Assembly: GCF_900182935.1 (NCBI RefSeq)
Contig: NZ_FXUE01000001.1
Coordinates: forward strand, 1 to 64,000
Source: Fibrobacter sp. UWB10
Lineage (GTDB): Bacteria; Fibrobacterota; Fibrobacteria; Fibrobacterales; Fibrobacteraceae
DNA: 64,000 bases
Direction of reading: 5' to 3'
Shown here piece by piece: positions 41,732 through 51,732 of this stretch. Under the pieces are notes generated by a model that was not told where the DNA came from, made no database searches, and saw only the letters and a list, made by a program, of their open reading frames with translations. Position numbers and translations under genes: made by a program. The stretch's first letter is position 1. Each line of letters opens with the position of its first letter.

Positions 41732-43018
41732 ATGTTTACCGAATCAAAAGCACAAAAATGTTTTGCGATTCCGTTTGCGGTCAAGCACGCTTGGCTGTGG
41801 ATTTTTCTCGCGGTCGTTTTATGCCTTCCGAGCACGACACGCGCAAATGAAAGATTTACTCCCGCGGAACTCGACACACTCGTTTCAACCATAGCATTGT
41901 ACCCCGACCCACTCCTGGTACAAGTGCTCGCCGCCTCGGTCCATGGCGATGAAATCCCGGGAGCCGCGGATTGGGCAAACCAACACAAGCATCTCAAAGG
42001 TCAAGAACTAGCCGACCGAATCGAGTTTGAAGACCTTCCCTATGACGAAAGCGTTCAAGCCCTGATTCCTTTCCCGACCGTGCTTGCCACCATGGCCAAA
42101 TACCAAATATGGACAGACCAGTTGGGCGACGCTGTTGCTACCCAAAAAGAAGAAGTGATGGACGCCGTTCAGCGTATGCGTAATGCGGCCTATAATTATG
42201 GTCACTTACAAAGTAACGAACATGTAAAAGTCATCAAAGAAAAGACGATTATCATCGAACCGGTTCAAAAAGAATACGTTTACGTTCCGGTATACAACCC
42301 GCACGTCGTTTTCTACGCTTATTCCAACGGATACCCGGGACTGCGTTACCGCTACGGAGTCTGGCTGGGAGCCTATTACGATTCCTGGGGTTGGGGAACC
42401 AGCCGTTTTGAATGGGACACGCACCTGATTTACGTACACGATTATCGTTGGTACCATAACAGGCCTCGCCCGCACCATCCGCTCCGCCACCACAATCCGC
42501 CTCCTCCCCATAGGTACCACAGCGCACCTTCCCCGAGGCACGACCACCATATGGCACCCCCTCCGCCAAGACATGACCACCACGCAGTTCCCCCTCCGCC
42601 AAGACATGACCACCACGCAGCTCCCCCTGCGCCAAGACACGACCATCATGCGGCACCTCCTACACCAAGACATGACAATCACATGGCTCCTCCGCAGCCT
42701 AGGCAACACGACACATACACTCAGCCTTCTAGCAGGCCGACCAAGGTCCCCATGAGCCATGATAACGCGCCGAGGTCTAAAGCCGAAATCGAACGTTCAG
42801 TCATACACTCGGACAAGAGAGTTACAGTCAGATCGTCCAACAACAACTGGCAAGACGATTACAACAACCAGGGAAACAATCAAGGTTATGGTAACGCAAG
42901 GGATTCTCATAGCAGCCCGAGGCATTACGACGATTCCCACAACAGCAGCCGAAGCCATGGCGACAACGGTCATAACGGTAACAGCCGCGGTGGCTTTAGC
43001 AAAAGTATGAGACGATAA
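41732..43018 (+). CDS. DUF3300 protein with His/Pro tandem repeats
   Basis: A 428-residue exported protein: N-terminal membrane/signal segment (about 17-39, ending TTRANE), then the DUF3300 domain (about 41-230) with TLVSTIALYPDPLLVQVLAAS, AADWANQH and YVYVPVYNPHVVFYAY. The C-terminal third is low complexity. Residues 268-322 are five 11-residue repeats PRHDHHxAPPP, flanked by more His and Pro. Histidine clusters of this kind suggest metal binding, which is inference. The tail (about 340-428) is rich in Asn, Ser, His and Gly. A perfect AGGAGG SD precedes the ATG. Confidence 0.88.
   Translation: MFTESKAQKCFAIPFAVKHAWLWIFLAVVLCLPSTTRANERFTPAELDTLVSTIALYPDPLLVQVLAASVHGDEIPGAADWANQHKHLKGQELADRIEFEDLPYDESVQALIPFPTVLATMAKYQIWTDQLGDAVATQKEEVMDAVQRMRNAAYNYGHLQSNEHVKVIKEKTIIIEPVQKEYVYVPVYNPHVVFYAYSNGYPGLRYRYGVWLGAYYDSWGWGTSRFEWDTHLIYVHDYRWYHNRPRPHHPLRHHNPPPPHRYHSAPSPRHDHHMAPPPPRHDHHAVPPPPRHDHHAAPPAPRHDHHAAPPTPRHDNHMAPPQPRQHDTYTQPSSRPTKVPMSHDNAPRSKAEIERSVIHSDKRVTVRSSNNNWQDDYNNQGNNQGYGNARDSHSSPRHYDDSHNSSRSHGDNGHNGNSRGGFSKSMRR
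42533..42697 (+). repeat. Five in-frame 33-bp repeats
   Basis: Units start at 42533, 42566, 42599, 42632 and 42665 and encode PRHDHHMAPPP-type 11-mers. They are imperfect, with the changes mainly at the seventh, eighth and last residues. Confidence 0.9.
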
Positions 43019-43020
43019 TC

Positions 43021-43037
43021 CACATCTTTAAGATGTG
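43021..43037. other. Palindrome CACATCTT-T-AAGATGTG
   Basis: A perfect 8-bp inverted repeat lies between the DUF3300 gene and the small lipoprotein start. It could be an operator or a weak hairpin; no T-run follows. Confidence 0.4.
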
Positions 43038-43046
43038 CAAACATTC

Positions 43047-43400
43047 ATGAAATCTTTATTCAGCATTCTACCCGTAGCCTTTTTACTCGCCGCTTGTGGC
43101 GGGAAAGGCTCTACTGACGCATCGACCGATTCGGATCACGATTCCAAGAATAATCCCCAATATTCGCAATACCCCTGTAAGACAGCCTTAGAGGGGGTTA
43201 TTGTATATCTAAACAAAGAGAAAGTTGGCTACATATGCCAAGATGAGTATTGGGTTGACTATGAAGATCAGGAGCTGTTTTCAAAACTTGAAAATGGACC
43301 CGCCTGTACCGACATAGATAAAATCGCCGTCATTTCCAACAGGACATCGCACACTACCATTGTCTGCCATGACCGCGACTGGTTCTTCGGTGACGAATAA
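43047..43400 (+). CDS. Small lipoprotein, unknown
   Basis: A 117-residue lipoprotein ([21 protein letters not shown], lipobox near residue 17), a Ser/Asp-rich linker, then a compact domain with four Cys (YPCKTA, GYICQDE, GPACTD, TIVCHDR) that could form two disulfides. No family was recognised. The ATG at 43047 begins the signal peptide; it lacks a clear SD. Confidence 0.7.
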   Translation: MKSLFSILPVAFLLAACGGKGSTDASTDSDHDSKNNPQYSQYPCKTALEGVIVYLNKEKVGYICQDEYWVDYEDQELFSKLENGPACTDIDKIAVISNRTSHTTIVCHDRDWFFGDE

Positions 43401-43444
43401 CCATTTTACTATATTTTCCAGCGTTAAAAACTAAAGGATTAACC

Positions 43445-45124
43445 ATGGAAATCCCCGAATCTTCGAATTTTGTACAGGACATTATCGTTAACGACCTCGC
43501 CACGGGCAAGCGCAAGAGCGTGCACACCCGTTTCCCGCCGGAACCGAACGGATACATTCATATCGGACACGCAAAGTCCATCTGCCTGAACTTCGGTACG
43601 GCAAACAAGTACAAGGACTTCGGTGGCGTTACGAACCTGCGCTTTGACGATACGAATCCCACTAAAGAAGATGTGGAATACGTCGATTCCATCCGCGAAG
43701 ACGTGAAGTGGCTCGGCTTTGAATGGAAGGGCGGCGAATACTTCGCCAGCGACTACTACGACCAGATTTACGCCTTTGCCGAAAAGCTGATTGAAATGGG
43801 CAAGGCTTATGTGGAAGACCTGACCCGCGACGAGATGCAGGAATACCGTGGCAACGATGCCGGTAAGCCGAGCCGTCCGAGCCCCTACCGCGACCGCAGC
43901 GTCGAAGAGAACATGAAGCTCTTCCGCGAAATGCGCGACGGCAAGTATGCCGACGGTGAAAAGTGCCTCCGTGCCAAGGTGGACCTTTCTAGCCCGAACA
44001 TGAACATGCGCGACCCGGTCATCTACCGCATTAAGCACTGCACCCACCACCGCACCGGTGACAAGTGGTGCATCTACCCGATGTATGACTTTGCCCACCC
44101 GCTCAGCGACTGGATCGAGGGCATTACCCACTCCATCTGTACGCTTGAATTTGAAGCTCACCGTCCGCTGTACGACTGGTTCCTGATTGAACTGGGCCTC
44201 GATAACCGCCCGCAGCAGATTGAATTTGCCCGTTTGAACCTCACCTACACCATGATGAGTAAGCGTAAGCTCTTGGAACTGGTGCAGACGAAGGCCGTGA
44301 TGGGCTGGAACGACCCGCGTATGCCGACCGTTTGCGGTTACCGCCGCCGCGGCTTTACCCCGAGTTCCATCCGTGAATTCTGCGACCGTATCGGCGTTTC
44401 CAAAGCCGACTCCATGGTCGATGTGAACTTGCTCTACTTCTGCATCCGCGAAGAATTGAACCAGACCGCCAACCGCGTGATGGCCGTGATTGATCCGGTC
44501 AAGCTCGTGATTGACAACTGGGAAGCCGGCAAGGTCGAAATGATCGAAGTGGAAAACAACCCGAACGATCCGAACGCCGGTACGCGCCAAGTTCCGTTCA
44601 GCGGAGAACTCTACATCGAAGCCGACGACTTTATGGAAGAACCGCCCAAGAAGTACTTCCGTTTAAAACCCGAAGGCGAAGTCCGCCTGAAGGGCGCTTA
44701 CTTCGTGACCTGCAAGAGTGTCGAAAAGGACGCCGATGGCAAGGTGAAGGTGATTCACTGCGTCTATGACCCGCAGAGCAAGGGTGGTGAAACTCCCGAT
44801 GGCCGCAAGGTCAAGGGCACCATCCACTGGGTTTCCGCCGCTCACGCCGTGGACGCCGAAGTACGCCTGATCGACAACCTCTTCACACTCGAAGATCCGG
44901 CCGCAGTTCCCGAAGGCGAAGACTGGCACGACTACCTGAACCCGGAATCCATGGTCATCAAGCAGGCCAAGGTGGAACCGAGCCTCGCCAACGCAAAGCT
45001 CGAAGACCGCTTCCAGTTCATGCGTCAGGGTTACTTCTGCCTCGACAGCGAGGATTCCAAGCCGGGTCACTTGGTGTTCAACAGAACGGTTGGTCTGAAG
45101 GATAGTTTCAACCCGTCGAAGTAA
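43445..45124 (+). CDS. glnS: Glutaminyl-tRNA synthetase
   Basis: A 559-residue class Ic synthetase that charges tRNA-Gln. It carries the HIGH motif in [16 protein letters not shown] (about 31-46), the KMSKS variant MMSKRKL, the GlnRS-specific FDDTNP and [10 protein letters not shown] segments, and a C-terminal anticodon-binding beta-barrel (about 340-550). It is not GltX because of these and its length. The ATG has an AAAGGA SD and an upstream TATATT. Its presence implies direct glutaminylation of the tRNA-Gln encoded at 27883. A terminator follows. Confidence 0.96.
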   Translation: MEIPESSNFVQDIIVNDLATGKRKSVHTRFPPEPNGYIHIGHAKSICLNFGTANKYKDFGGVTNLRFDDTNPTKEDVEYVDSIREDVKWLGFEWKGGEYFASDYYDQIYAFAEKLIEMGKAYVEDLTRDEMQEYRGNDAGKPSRPSPYRDRSVEENMKLFREMRDGKYADGEKCLRAKVDLSSPNMNMRDPVIYRIKHCTHHRTGDKWCIYPMYDFAHPLSDWIEGITHSICTLEFEAHRPLYDWFLIELGLDNRPQQIEFARLNLTYTMMSKRKLLELVQTKAVMGWNDPRMPTVCGYRRRGFTPSSIREFCDRIGVSKADSMVDVNLLYFCIREELNQTANRVMAVIDPVKLVIDNWEAGKVEMIEVENNPNDPNAGTRQVPFSGELYIEADDFMEEPPKKYFRLKPEGEVRLKGAYFVTCKSVEKDADGKVKVIHCVYDPQSKGGETPDGRKVKGTIHWVSAAHAVDAEVRLIDNLFTLEDPAAVPEGEDWHDYLNPESMVIKQAKVEPSLANAKLEDRFQFMRQGYFCLDSEDSKPGHLVFNRTVGLKDSFNPSK

Positions 45125-45144
45125 TTCGAGACTACAAACAAATT

Positions 45145-45182
45145 AAAAAGAACGTTCCGGAGCGATTCCGGGGCGTTTTTTC
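45145..45182 (+). terminator. Rho-independent terminator after glnS
   Basis: AACG-tt-CCGGA pairs with T-CCGG-gg-CGTT, followed by TTTTTT. An A-run precedes the stem. Confidence 0.85.
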
Positions 45183-45258
45183 GTGCATTTTGCACTTTTA
45201 AGTACCCTTTTGTAAATAAAAAAGCTACATTCAGTATGATAAAGCATCTGAGGCGCTT

Positions 45259-47019
45259 ATGGAAAATGCAAAAAAGACCATTAACCTGTTCCTCAAGAAC
45301 AAGTTTAACAGCGTAAACGAACTGAAAGCCGAATTGTACAAGGCTGGTGTTGCCGCCATGGAAGAAGGCTGGACGTTCATGGACGCCAGTTTCCAGCTAG
45401 GCGGCAAGGCCCGCGACGACGGCATGGACGGCGAAGAGGTCGAACAGACTCTTCGCCGTGCGTTCTCCGCTGAAAAACGCACCACGGAACGCCCAGAAGA
45501 AAAGCCTGCAACGCAGAACGCCCAACCGGCTGCGGAAGGCGCCATGCCCCAGACACAAGCTGCGGCCGCCCCGCAGACAGTTGCCATGCCGATTATCACC
45601 CCGCTGTCGGCAAACATGATTTCCATGGAACAGATGCTTGCCATGGGCCTCGATACTCAATCCTTGGAATTGTTGCAAAACTTCAAGATTGACCCCGAAG
45701 CACTTTCCATTCCTTGGCCCGCAGCAGACTGGCGTAAAGACTTAGCCAAACTTTTGGAAGCGACTTTTGATCCCGAAGAAACGATTTCGTTCAAGGTTTC
45801 AAACACTCCCGAAACAACCGAAGAACTTGTATCGAACATTATCGGGCAAGATGACTCTATCAAGAAAATCATGAAGAGTCTCGACAGTCCCGAAGGCGCC
45901 CTATTGTGCATTAACGCCGTAAAGGGCGGCGACGACGTCACAGATGAATCTTTCCGTTACCGCTATGTGGTAGTCGACAACCCCAAGATGTCCTTGGCCA
46001 AGCAGCTCGCCTACTACAAAGCCTTGAACTTGCCCTGCGCAGCCCTCGTGAACACTGGCGCAAATTCAGTGCAGGCTTGGGTAAAGATTTTTGCAAACGA
46101 CGAAGAAGAATACAACGAACGCGTAGACTTCCTTTTCAAGACACTTGATTCCCAAGGATTCAAGGTCGACCCGAGCAACAGCAACCCGCACATGATGGTG
46201 CGTATGCCGGGCGTGCTCCGCGGCGGTAAGCAGCAATACCTGATTGGCCTGGAACAAGGTGCCAAGAACTTTAAGGAATGGCAAGAATGGGTGGAATATT
46301 CTTTGGACGGAAAACCGCTCATTGAACTGGCTAGCGACACCGAAGAAGCCCCCAAGAAAGACCAGACCATTGTCGAAAACATGCTCCGTGCGGGTGAATT
46401 CTTCTTGTTCACCGCACCTCCGAAGAGCGGTAAGTCTCTTGCGCTCATGGATTTAGGCCTATCCATTTGCTACGGCGAAGACTGGTTCGGCAATTCAACG
46501 TCTTCTAGCGACGTGTTGTTCATCAACTTCGAACTGACCAAGTCTGTGTTCCTGAACCGCCTTTACCTATTGGCCGGCAAGCGCAACTTGAACGCCAGCA
46601 CCCCGAAATTCGGTTTCTTGAACTTGCGCGGTACGGCTCTTTCACCGATTGAAACAGCCCAGCTCATTGCAAAGCGTATTCAAGGTGCCAAGCGACTCGA
46701 AAACCATGATTACCGCGTCGTTGTCATCGACCCGATTTCGGCCGTATTGCACAATCCGAAGTCTACACGCTTGAATGGAGCCCCGCACCAGATTTTGATG
46801 CAGATGGTCGACACCATTATCGCCCTCACAGGGTGCGCCGTAGTGTCGTCTTGCAACATTGATGAATACCCCTACCTCGAAGCCCGCGCCGACTCGCTTA
46901 TCAAGCTTTCGCCGGTGGAAGGCAGCCTGAACCTTTACCAGATTAATGGAACATTCCGCGAATTCCCGAAGATGCTCGCCCGTGAATGCTCCTGGATTTA
47001 CCCGAGATTCCTTGTATAG
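45259..47019 (+). CDS. Primase-helicase-like protein (degenerate PrimPol domain plus AAA_25 RecA-like ATPase)
   Basis: A 586-residue protein. Residues 1-75 are helical, 76-120 an Ala/Pro/Gln-rich linker, about 190-350 an archaeo-eukaryotic-primase-like domain, and about 360-586 a RecA-like AAA_25 ATPase with Walker A APPKSGKS (386-393) and VVVIDPIS as Walker B. In related primases the middle part reads ESD, then SGGKSxHAW, then RLPG. Here these are VVDNP (near 240), TGANSVQAW with Gln272 in place of His, and RMPG (315-318). So the primase is probably inactive while the ATPase looks intact. A GAGGCG SD precedes the ATG. Such proteins are usual on plasmids and phages; the context here is chromosomal. 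Confidence 0.72.
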   Translation: MENAKKTINLFLKNKFNSVNELKAELYKAGVAAMEEGWTFMDASFQLGGKARDDGMDGEEVEQTLRRAFSAEKRTTERPEEKPATQNAQPAAEGAMPQTQAAAAPQTVAMPIITPLSANMISMEQMLAMGLDTQSLELLQNFKIDPEALSIPWPAADWRKDLAKLLEATFDPEETISFKVSNTPETTEELVSNIIGQDDSIKKIMKSLDSPEGALLCINAVKGGDDVTDESFRYRYVVVDNPKMSLAKQLAYYKALNLPCAALVNTGANSVQAWVKIFANDEEEYNERVDFLFKTLDSQGFKVDPSNSNPHMMVRMPGVLRGGKQQYLIGLEQGAKNFKEWQEWVEYSLDGKPLIELASDTEEAPKKDQTIVENMLRAGEFFLFTAPPKSGKSLALMDLGLSICYGEDWFGNSTSSSDVLFINFELTKSVFLNRLYLLAGKRNLNASTPKFGFLNLRGTALSPIETAQLIAKRIQGAKRLENHDYRVVVIDPISAVLHNPKSTRLNGAPHQILMQMVDTIIALTGCAVVSSCNIDEYPYLEARADSLIKLSPVEGSLNLYQINGTFREFPKMLARECSWIYPRFLV

Positions 47020-47083
47020 CACGAGCCTGCGGCCCTTTGAGCAAAGAGGTCGCAACTACGTTGCTTTGAGGCATGAGTTTATA

Positions 47084-48412
47084 ATGAAGAACGAAAGAAT
47101 GAAGAACAATTTTAAAGGTACAAACAATCGCGCACGCGGAAATTCCTTGCGTCGCGGCAAAGAACAGACGGAAACCCCGAAAGAAGAAAAGCCGGTACGT
47201 AAAGCTCCGGTGACATTCGAAGACATTAAGCAACAGCTCGCCGCCTGGGTTGAAAACGAACATATTCCCGGAAAATTTCAGGCATGGTTTACGGCTGATG
47301 CAATACCGGATCACGCAGATTGGCGCATTCTAAAGACTTACCGCGGCAAGCAAGAAATTTTCACAATCGAAGCACCTGCCCGCGGCATGGAAGCCCCCGA
47401 ACTTGTGACCCGCGTTTTTGAACAAATCAAGAAAGAGCACTTGCATATCTTTAAGAAGGCTCTTCGCCAGATTTGGTTCCGCGCCGTTGGTGACGGACGC
47501 TACGCCATGCTTGTACAAGTAAACCTGAAGGGCCGATTCTCAGCCCACGGTTACAAGACTTTCATTGATTTCGTACAAAGAAACTGTCCTGAAGTTATCA
47601 GTTGCCACCACATTCAATGCTTGCCCGACCAGCCTTTTGATCCGGCAGGAACTATTCCGATGAAGGTCGAAGCCAAGAGCGCCTTCGGTAGCGACTTTAT
47701 GCCAATAGGCGAAACTGGAATCAGCATGCATGTGCTGGATTGGACGCCGCGTATTCACGACGCCTGGATTGGCCTCCCGAAACGTATCGAAGATGCAATC
47801 CACCCGAATGCAGAAGACAGCTTCTTTGAATTCTATTCCGGAAGTTCTTTTGTAAGCGCCATGCTTGCAAACCGATTCAAACGCGTTGTTTCGATGGATT
47901 GCCGCGAATATGCCATGATGTCTTCGCGCTTGAATGCTCGTAACGCCTTGGATGACAACATGAAATTCATCCGCAGTCATGTAGAGCAGGAATTTTTCGG
48001 CAAATTCTTCAGCAAGCCCGAAAACGAAGGCCGTTGGACATTCTATTTCAACCTGCCCGGCGACGAACCATTGGCACAGGGAGTTGCTCAAGCTGCAGCC
48101 CTTTCGAGACCGGAACGAATTCTTTTGCAGACATCGAACCTTGAAGTAGCGGCACGCACCATCAAGCAATTCAGGAATGAAGGCTACATGCTGCGTAAGA
48201 ATATCCCGCTTTACCTGGAACCCGGTTCTGGAAAATTCGAGATTCTGTTCCTGTTCGTGCCCGACCGAGTAGGCGTTTTAGGGCAGAATCCGGCTCAAAA
48301 ACAGCGTTCTAGGACCATTCAGCGCCCACAAGAACGCGTTTCTGGCCGAAAAACGCAAGAAATTCCGCATTTTAGTCAAAAAAGCCCTTCTTTTAAGCAA
48401 AGAAAAGGTTAA
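47084..48412 (+). CDS. TrmA/RlmD-like methyltransferase-fold protein lacking catalytic motifs
   Basis: A 442-residue protein with a basic N-terminus. The layout follows RNA m5U methyltransferases: a substrate domain (about 60-220), then a SAM-type fold with FFEFYSGSSFVSAML (near 249) and RVVSMDCREYAMMSSRLNARNAL. The catalytic features are gone: the DPPR loop reads LPGDE (near 324), and the SC[ND]P active-site cysteine motif reads QTSNLE (near 348). The SAM loop also lacks the usual DLYCGxG. A non-catalytic RNA-binding role is possible. The start is uncertain between 47084 and 47099; the first ATG overlaps a TATAAT. It follows the degenerate primase-helicase by 64 nt and may share its mRNA. 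Confidence 0.68.
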   Translation: MKNERMKNNFKGTNNRARGNSLRRGKEQTETPKEEKPVRKAPVTFEDIKQQLAAWVENEHIPGKFQAWFTADAIPDHADWRILKTYRGKQEIFTIEAPARGMEAPELVTRVFEQIKKEHLHIFKKALRQIWFRAVGDGRYAMLVQVNLKGRFSAHGYKTFIDFVQRNCPEVISCHHIQCLPDQPFDPAGTIPMKVEAKSAFGSDFMPIGETGISMHVLDWTPRIHDAWIGLPKRIEDAIHPNAEDSFFEFYSGSSFVSAMLANRFKRVVSMDCREYAMMSSRLNARNALDDNMKFIRSHVEQEFFGKFFSKPENEGRWTFYFNLPGDEPLAQGVAQAAALSRPERILLQTSNLEVAARTIKQFRNEGYMLRKNIPLYLEPGSGKFEILFLFVPDRVGVLGQNPAQKQRSRTIQRPQERVSGRKTQEIPHFSQKSPSFKQRKG

Positions 48413-48444
48413 ATTATTGATATAACAGTCTTTAAGGGATTATT

Positions 48445-49626
48445 ATGCGACTTTTAAAATGTGCATCCATCTGTCTGGGTCTTTCGGCATTGTTGGCGTC
48501 TGCCTACATTGTTAAGGAAGGCGATACCCTTTGGGACTTGAGTGACGAATTCCTCAAGGACCCTTTTGCCTGGCCAGACCTTTGGGAAAATAACCGCCAC
48601 ATCGAAGACCCGCACTGGATTTATCCGGGCGACTCCATTTACCTGGGCGATTCAATTCGCGAAGGCAATGTGTTGCAGGTCGAAAAGAAGAGCAAATATC
48701 CCTGTAATGCATCTATTTCGGACTCCGCTCTCCCGAAGGGCAAGGGTCTGACGGTTGCCAACGCAGGCTGTGACGACGGCGACGAACGCAATAGCGATTT
48801 CGAAGGTATGCTCGGCAACCTGCGCGATAAGGACAAGAAGGCCGTCAAGAAGGCCAAACCCAGCGACGAATACTATTATAAGCAGCGTCCGGCACCCAAG
48901 ATTTTCAACGGCTATTACCAGATTCACGCGCCCGAAATCTATACGCTCGATTCCTTGAAAAAAGACAAGCGCTTTATTTCCATTAAATCGGGCGAAAAGA
49001 AGGAACCCCTGATTCACATGCCTGAAACGGAAGTGGTCGTGGGTATCGGTAAGAAAACTGACGCCAATCTGAAGCGTGGCGACCTCGTGGAAATCGTTGA
49101 TGCTAAAGCAATTAACGTTCCGGCAGCCAAGGGCAGCAGCTTTGACCGCTATGCCTTGCTCCGCCTTGCTGGCATTGCAAAAATCACCGCCATCGGTGAC
49201 ACGCTTTCTCGCGCCAAGATCGTAACGAGCTTCCGCGAAATCAAGATTCACCAGGCCAAGGCAAGACTCAAGCAGCCGCTCAAGACCATCAATGTGTCCG
49301 GCTATAGCAAGGTCAAGGAAGCCAAGTTGGACGATTTGGCCATGATCCGCTATTCCATGGACCCGATGCTGATTATCGGCGCATTCTCGTATGTGCTTGC
49401 TGATAAAGGCATTAACGAAGGTTACAATACTGGTGACGCGGTCGCTATTTGGGAAGAAGACAAGACTGATGAATCGCTCCCGCCCCGCCTGATTGGCCGA
49501 GGCATCATTGCCAGAGCTGCTGACAACGAATCGAGCATTCTCATTCGCGAACTCTATTCCAACAGCAGAAGAATTGAAGTTGGACACAGGGTATCGGTGA
49601 CCCACCGTGCGCAGATTGTCAAGTAA
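48445..49626 (+). CDS. LysM-domain exported protein
   Basis: A 393-residue protein: signal peptide to about residue 18, immediately followed by a LysM-like domain ([30 protein letters not shown]...[11 protein letters not shown]), which binds peptidoglycan. The long C-terminal part is beta-rich ([42 protein letters not shown]) and resembles a repeated beta-barrel module found in other LysM proteins of unknown role. The ATG has an AAGGGA SD. It lies 40 nt ahead of the histidine kinase and may be part of the same operon. Confidence 0.85.
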   Translation: MRLLKCASICLGLSALLASAYIVKEGDTLWDLSDEFLKDPFAWPDLWENNRHIEDPHWIYPGDSIYLGDSIREGNVLQVEKKSKYPCNASISDSALPKGKGLTVANAGCDDGDERNSDFEGMLGNLRDKDKKAVKKAKPSDEYYYKQRPAPKIFNGYYQIHAPEIYTLDSLKKDKRFISIKSGEKKEPLIHMPETEVVVGIGKKTDANLKRGDLVEIVDAKAINVPAAKGSSFDRYALLRLAGIAKITAIGDTLSRAKIVTSFREIKIHQAKARLKQPLKTINVSGYSKVKEAKLDDLAMIRYSMDPMLIIGAFSYVLADKGINEGYNTGDAVAIWEEDKTDESLPPRLIGRGIIARAADNESSILIRELYSNSRRIEVGHRVSVTHRAQIVK

Positions 49627-49666
49627 GAGAATCGCACCAAGCCTACAAGTTCTATAAGGACTGGCA

Positions 49667-51730
49667 ATGCAGGTTTCACGTAATAATCTGCTGTTCGTCC
49701 TATTGTTTGCGGGAGGAATTGTCCTCCCGACGGCGATTCTTTCTTTCTTAAGCTTTAGGAACATCCAAAACGAGATTTACCTTTCGCAAAAGAACTTCGA
49801 CGAAAACCTGAATGCATTCCAAAGCGAAGTCGAAGAAGCGATTGAAAAGGAACAATCCAAAATTTACCAAGAGACCAAAGCGGCCTCATTGTTCTTGTAC
49901 GAACAGCCACAAGGGCTTTTGGACTTCGGGCATGCGGCTGAATTCAAGTCTGTCGAAGGTCTAGACGCCATATTCCTGTTCAATAACGGAAACTTGATTT
50001 ACCCGGACATGACGTCCAAAAAATTTTTCAAGTCTTCCAATTTTTCAAATAGCGTACCTTCGCTCCTTGACAAAAAACTTTATCAAGTAGAAACCAGCGG
50101 TTTAAAGGACAGCGTTGCCCAAAAGATTTATCTGGAACAGCGGTCCCGGAGTCTTAGACCCACCAGCTTTTTCTTTGAATCCAAAGAAGAACAAGTCCAG
50201 AATATTCTGGGGCTGATTCGTTTCTACTACAAGAACAAGAAGTATGACGAAGCATTACACCTGCTCGAAATTCTTGAAAACAACCCGCACCAGCAGGGCT
50301 ACCTACATGCCGACTTGACCTACGCCGTCTACATGCTCCACTTTGAAATTCTCGTATTCCAAAGAAAGCATCAAGAAGCGCAGGACTACTGCCTTTCTGT
50401 TTTAGCTCAATTTTTAGACAAGCAGAACATCGACGACATATCTTCGTCCAGGTACTTCTTTGAATCGGCATTCACGCAAATTCTTTCGTTTGAAAGTCTC
50501 TCGCAGGAAAAGCGCGAAGCCTTTTGGAACCTGCGCGAAAACTTCAACCGCCAGTTGGGGTACATGGACATTCTTTTCTACAACAAGGACTTGTTCCACG
50601 AAATCTTAAACGACGATGTTTCTTCGAAAGAAGGCATTCTTTACAAGAATACCGAAGAAATTACCTTGTTTAAAATGTCTTACCCATACCTTTCGGGCGA
50701 CCAAGTAGTAATTGCGGTAATCAACAAAGACGCCTACAAAGCAAGACTGCTGAACAAGATTAAAACGGTCATACAGAGTTACAAGAACATTCCGTTCTCT
50801 ATTACCGAAAACAGCGACAAACTTGTTATAGGTGAAATCCCGGAAGGGGCTCCGATTATCGCACAACACTACATTTCCGAAGCGTTCGAATGGGAATTTA
50901 CCTTGTACGAAAAAGACATGCAGGACATTCATAAAGAAACTAGACACCGCATGTTCTTGATGTACGGACTCATGCTGTTTGCGCTGATTACCGTCATTTT
51001 CGGTTCGTTCTTCATGTTCAGATTCATTACGCAGGAACGCAAGCTCTTGGCCATGAAGGCAAACTTCTTGTCTAGCGTTTCGCACGAACTGAAAACTCCG
51101 CTGACATCCATCAAGATGTTTGCCGAAATGATGGCCCGCGGGCGCTTACAGCGAGCTGAAAAAGTGCAGGAATATTCAACCCTGATTGGTAAAGAAGCTT
51201 CAAGACTCGAAAACCTGATTGGAGCCATTCTGAATTACACGCGCATGGAACACGGAACAGGCGCTTTCAAGTGGGAAAAACTCGACTTCTCGATTTGCGC
51301 CAAAAAGGTCTTTAACGCTGTTGAAGATATCGGTGTCGAAAAAGGACTTACCTTCTACACGCATTTTGAGCCCAACGTTTTTGTAATGGGCGACTACACA
51401 GCGCTTTACAGTTTAGTGCAGAATCTAATCGATAACGCAATAAAGTACACTAATGCTCCCGGCGACATTCATGTTGAAGTCAAGAGTGACAGTGAGTGGG
51501 TCATATTCTCGGTAGCAGACACCGGAATTGGCATTGCGGCATCTGAGCAAAAAAATATATTTAATGATTTTTATAGAGTGGGTGACGAAATGACCCGCAG
51601 CACCAAGGGGTCGGGACTCGGCCTTGCAACCGTCAAACGCGTTGCCGAAACACACAAGGCAACCATTTCGCTGGTCAGCAAACCCGGGAAAGGATCTACG
51701 TTTATCGTCAAGTTTAAAAAGGCAGAATAA
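49667..51730 (+). CDS. Sensor histidine kinase with a large extracytoplasmic sensor
   Basis: A 687-residue kinase. Transmembrane segments at about residues 10-30 and 425-445 enclose a ~390-residue periplasmic sensor with no recognised domain (helical-repeat-like in the middle, LRLIRFYYKNKKYDEALHLLEIL-type stretch). The cytoplasmic part has HisKA with the phosphorylated His473 in SSVSHELKTPLTS, the N box in LVQNLIDNAIKYT, G1 VADTGIGI and G2 GSGLGLATVK. An AAGGA SD precedes the ATG. The response regulator follows after 2 nt. Confidence 0.93.
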   Translation: MQVSRNNLLFVLLFAGGIVLPTAILSFLSFRNIQNEIYLSQKNFDENLNAFQSEVEEAIEKEQSKIYQETKAASLFLYEQPQGLLDFGHAAEFKSVEGLDAIFLFNNGNLIYPDMTSKKFFKSSNFSNSVPSLLDKKLYQVETSGLKDSVAQKIYLEQRSRSLRPTSFFFESKEEQVQNILGLIRFYYKNKKYDEALHLLEILENNPHQQGYLHADLTYAVYMLHFEILVFQRKHQEAQDYCLSVLAQFLDKQNIDDISSSRYFFESAFTQILSFESLSQEKREAFWNLRENFNRQLGYMDILFYNKDLFHEILNDDVSSKEGILYKNTEEITLFKMSYPYLSGDQVVIAVINKDAYKARLLNKIKTVIQSYKNIPFSITENSDKLVIGEIPEGAPIIAQHYISEAFEWEFTLYEKDMQDIHKETRHRMFLMYGLMLFALITVIFGSFFMFRFITQERKLLAMKANFLSSVSHELKTPLTSIKMFAEMMARGRLQRAEKVQEYSTLIGKEASRLENLIGAILNYTRMEHGTGAFKWEKLDFSICAKKVFNAVEDIGVEKGLTFYTHFEPNVFVMGDYTALYSLVQNLIDNAIKYTNAPGDIHVEVKSDSEWVIFSVADTGIGIAASEQKNIFNDFYRVGDEMTRSTKGSGLGLATVKRVAETHKATISLVSKPGKGSTFIVKFKKAE

Positions 51731-51732
51731 CC

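Noticed and set aside
48070-48090. A TTGGCAC...TTGC sequence that looks like another sigma-54 promoter
   Set aside because: The GG-GC spacing is 11 rather than 10, and it lies inside the TrmA-like coding region with no gene start downstream.
45259-48412. Prophage or plasmid remnant around the primase-like gene
   Set aside because: Flanks are ordinary housekeeping genes (glnS; LysM protein); no integrase, att-like repeats or other phage genes were seen.
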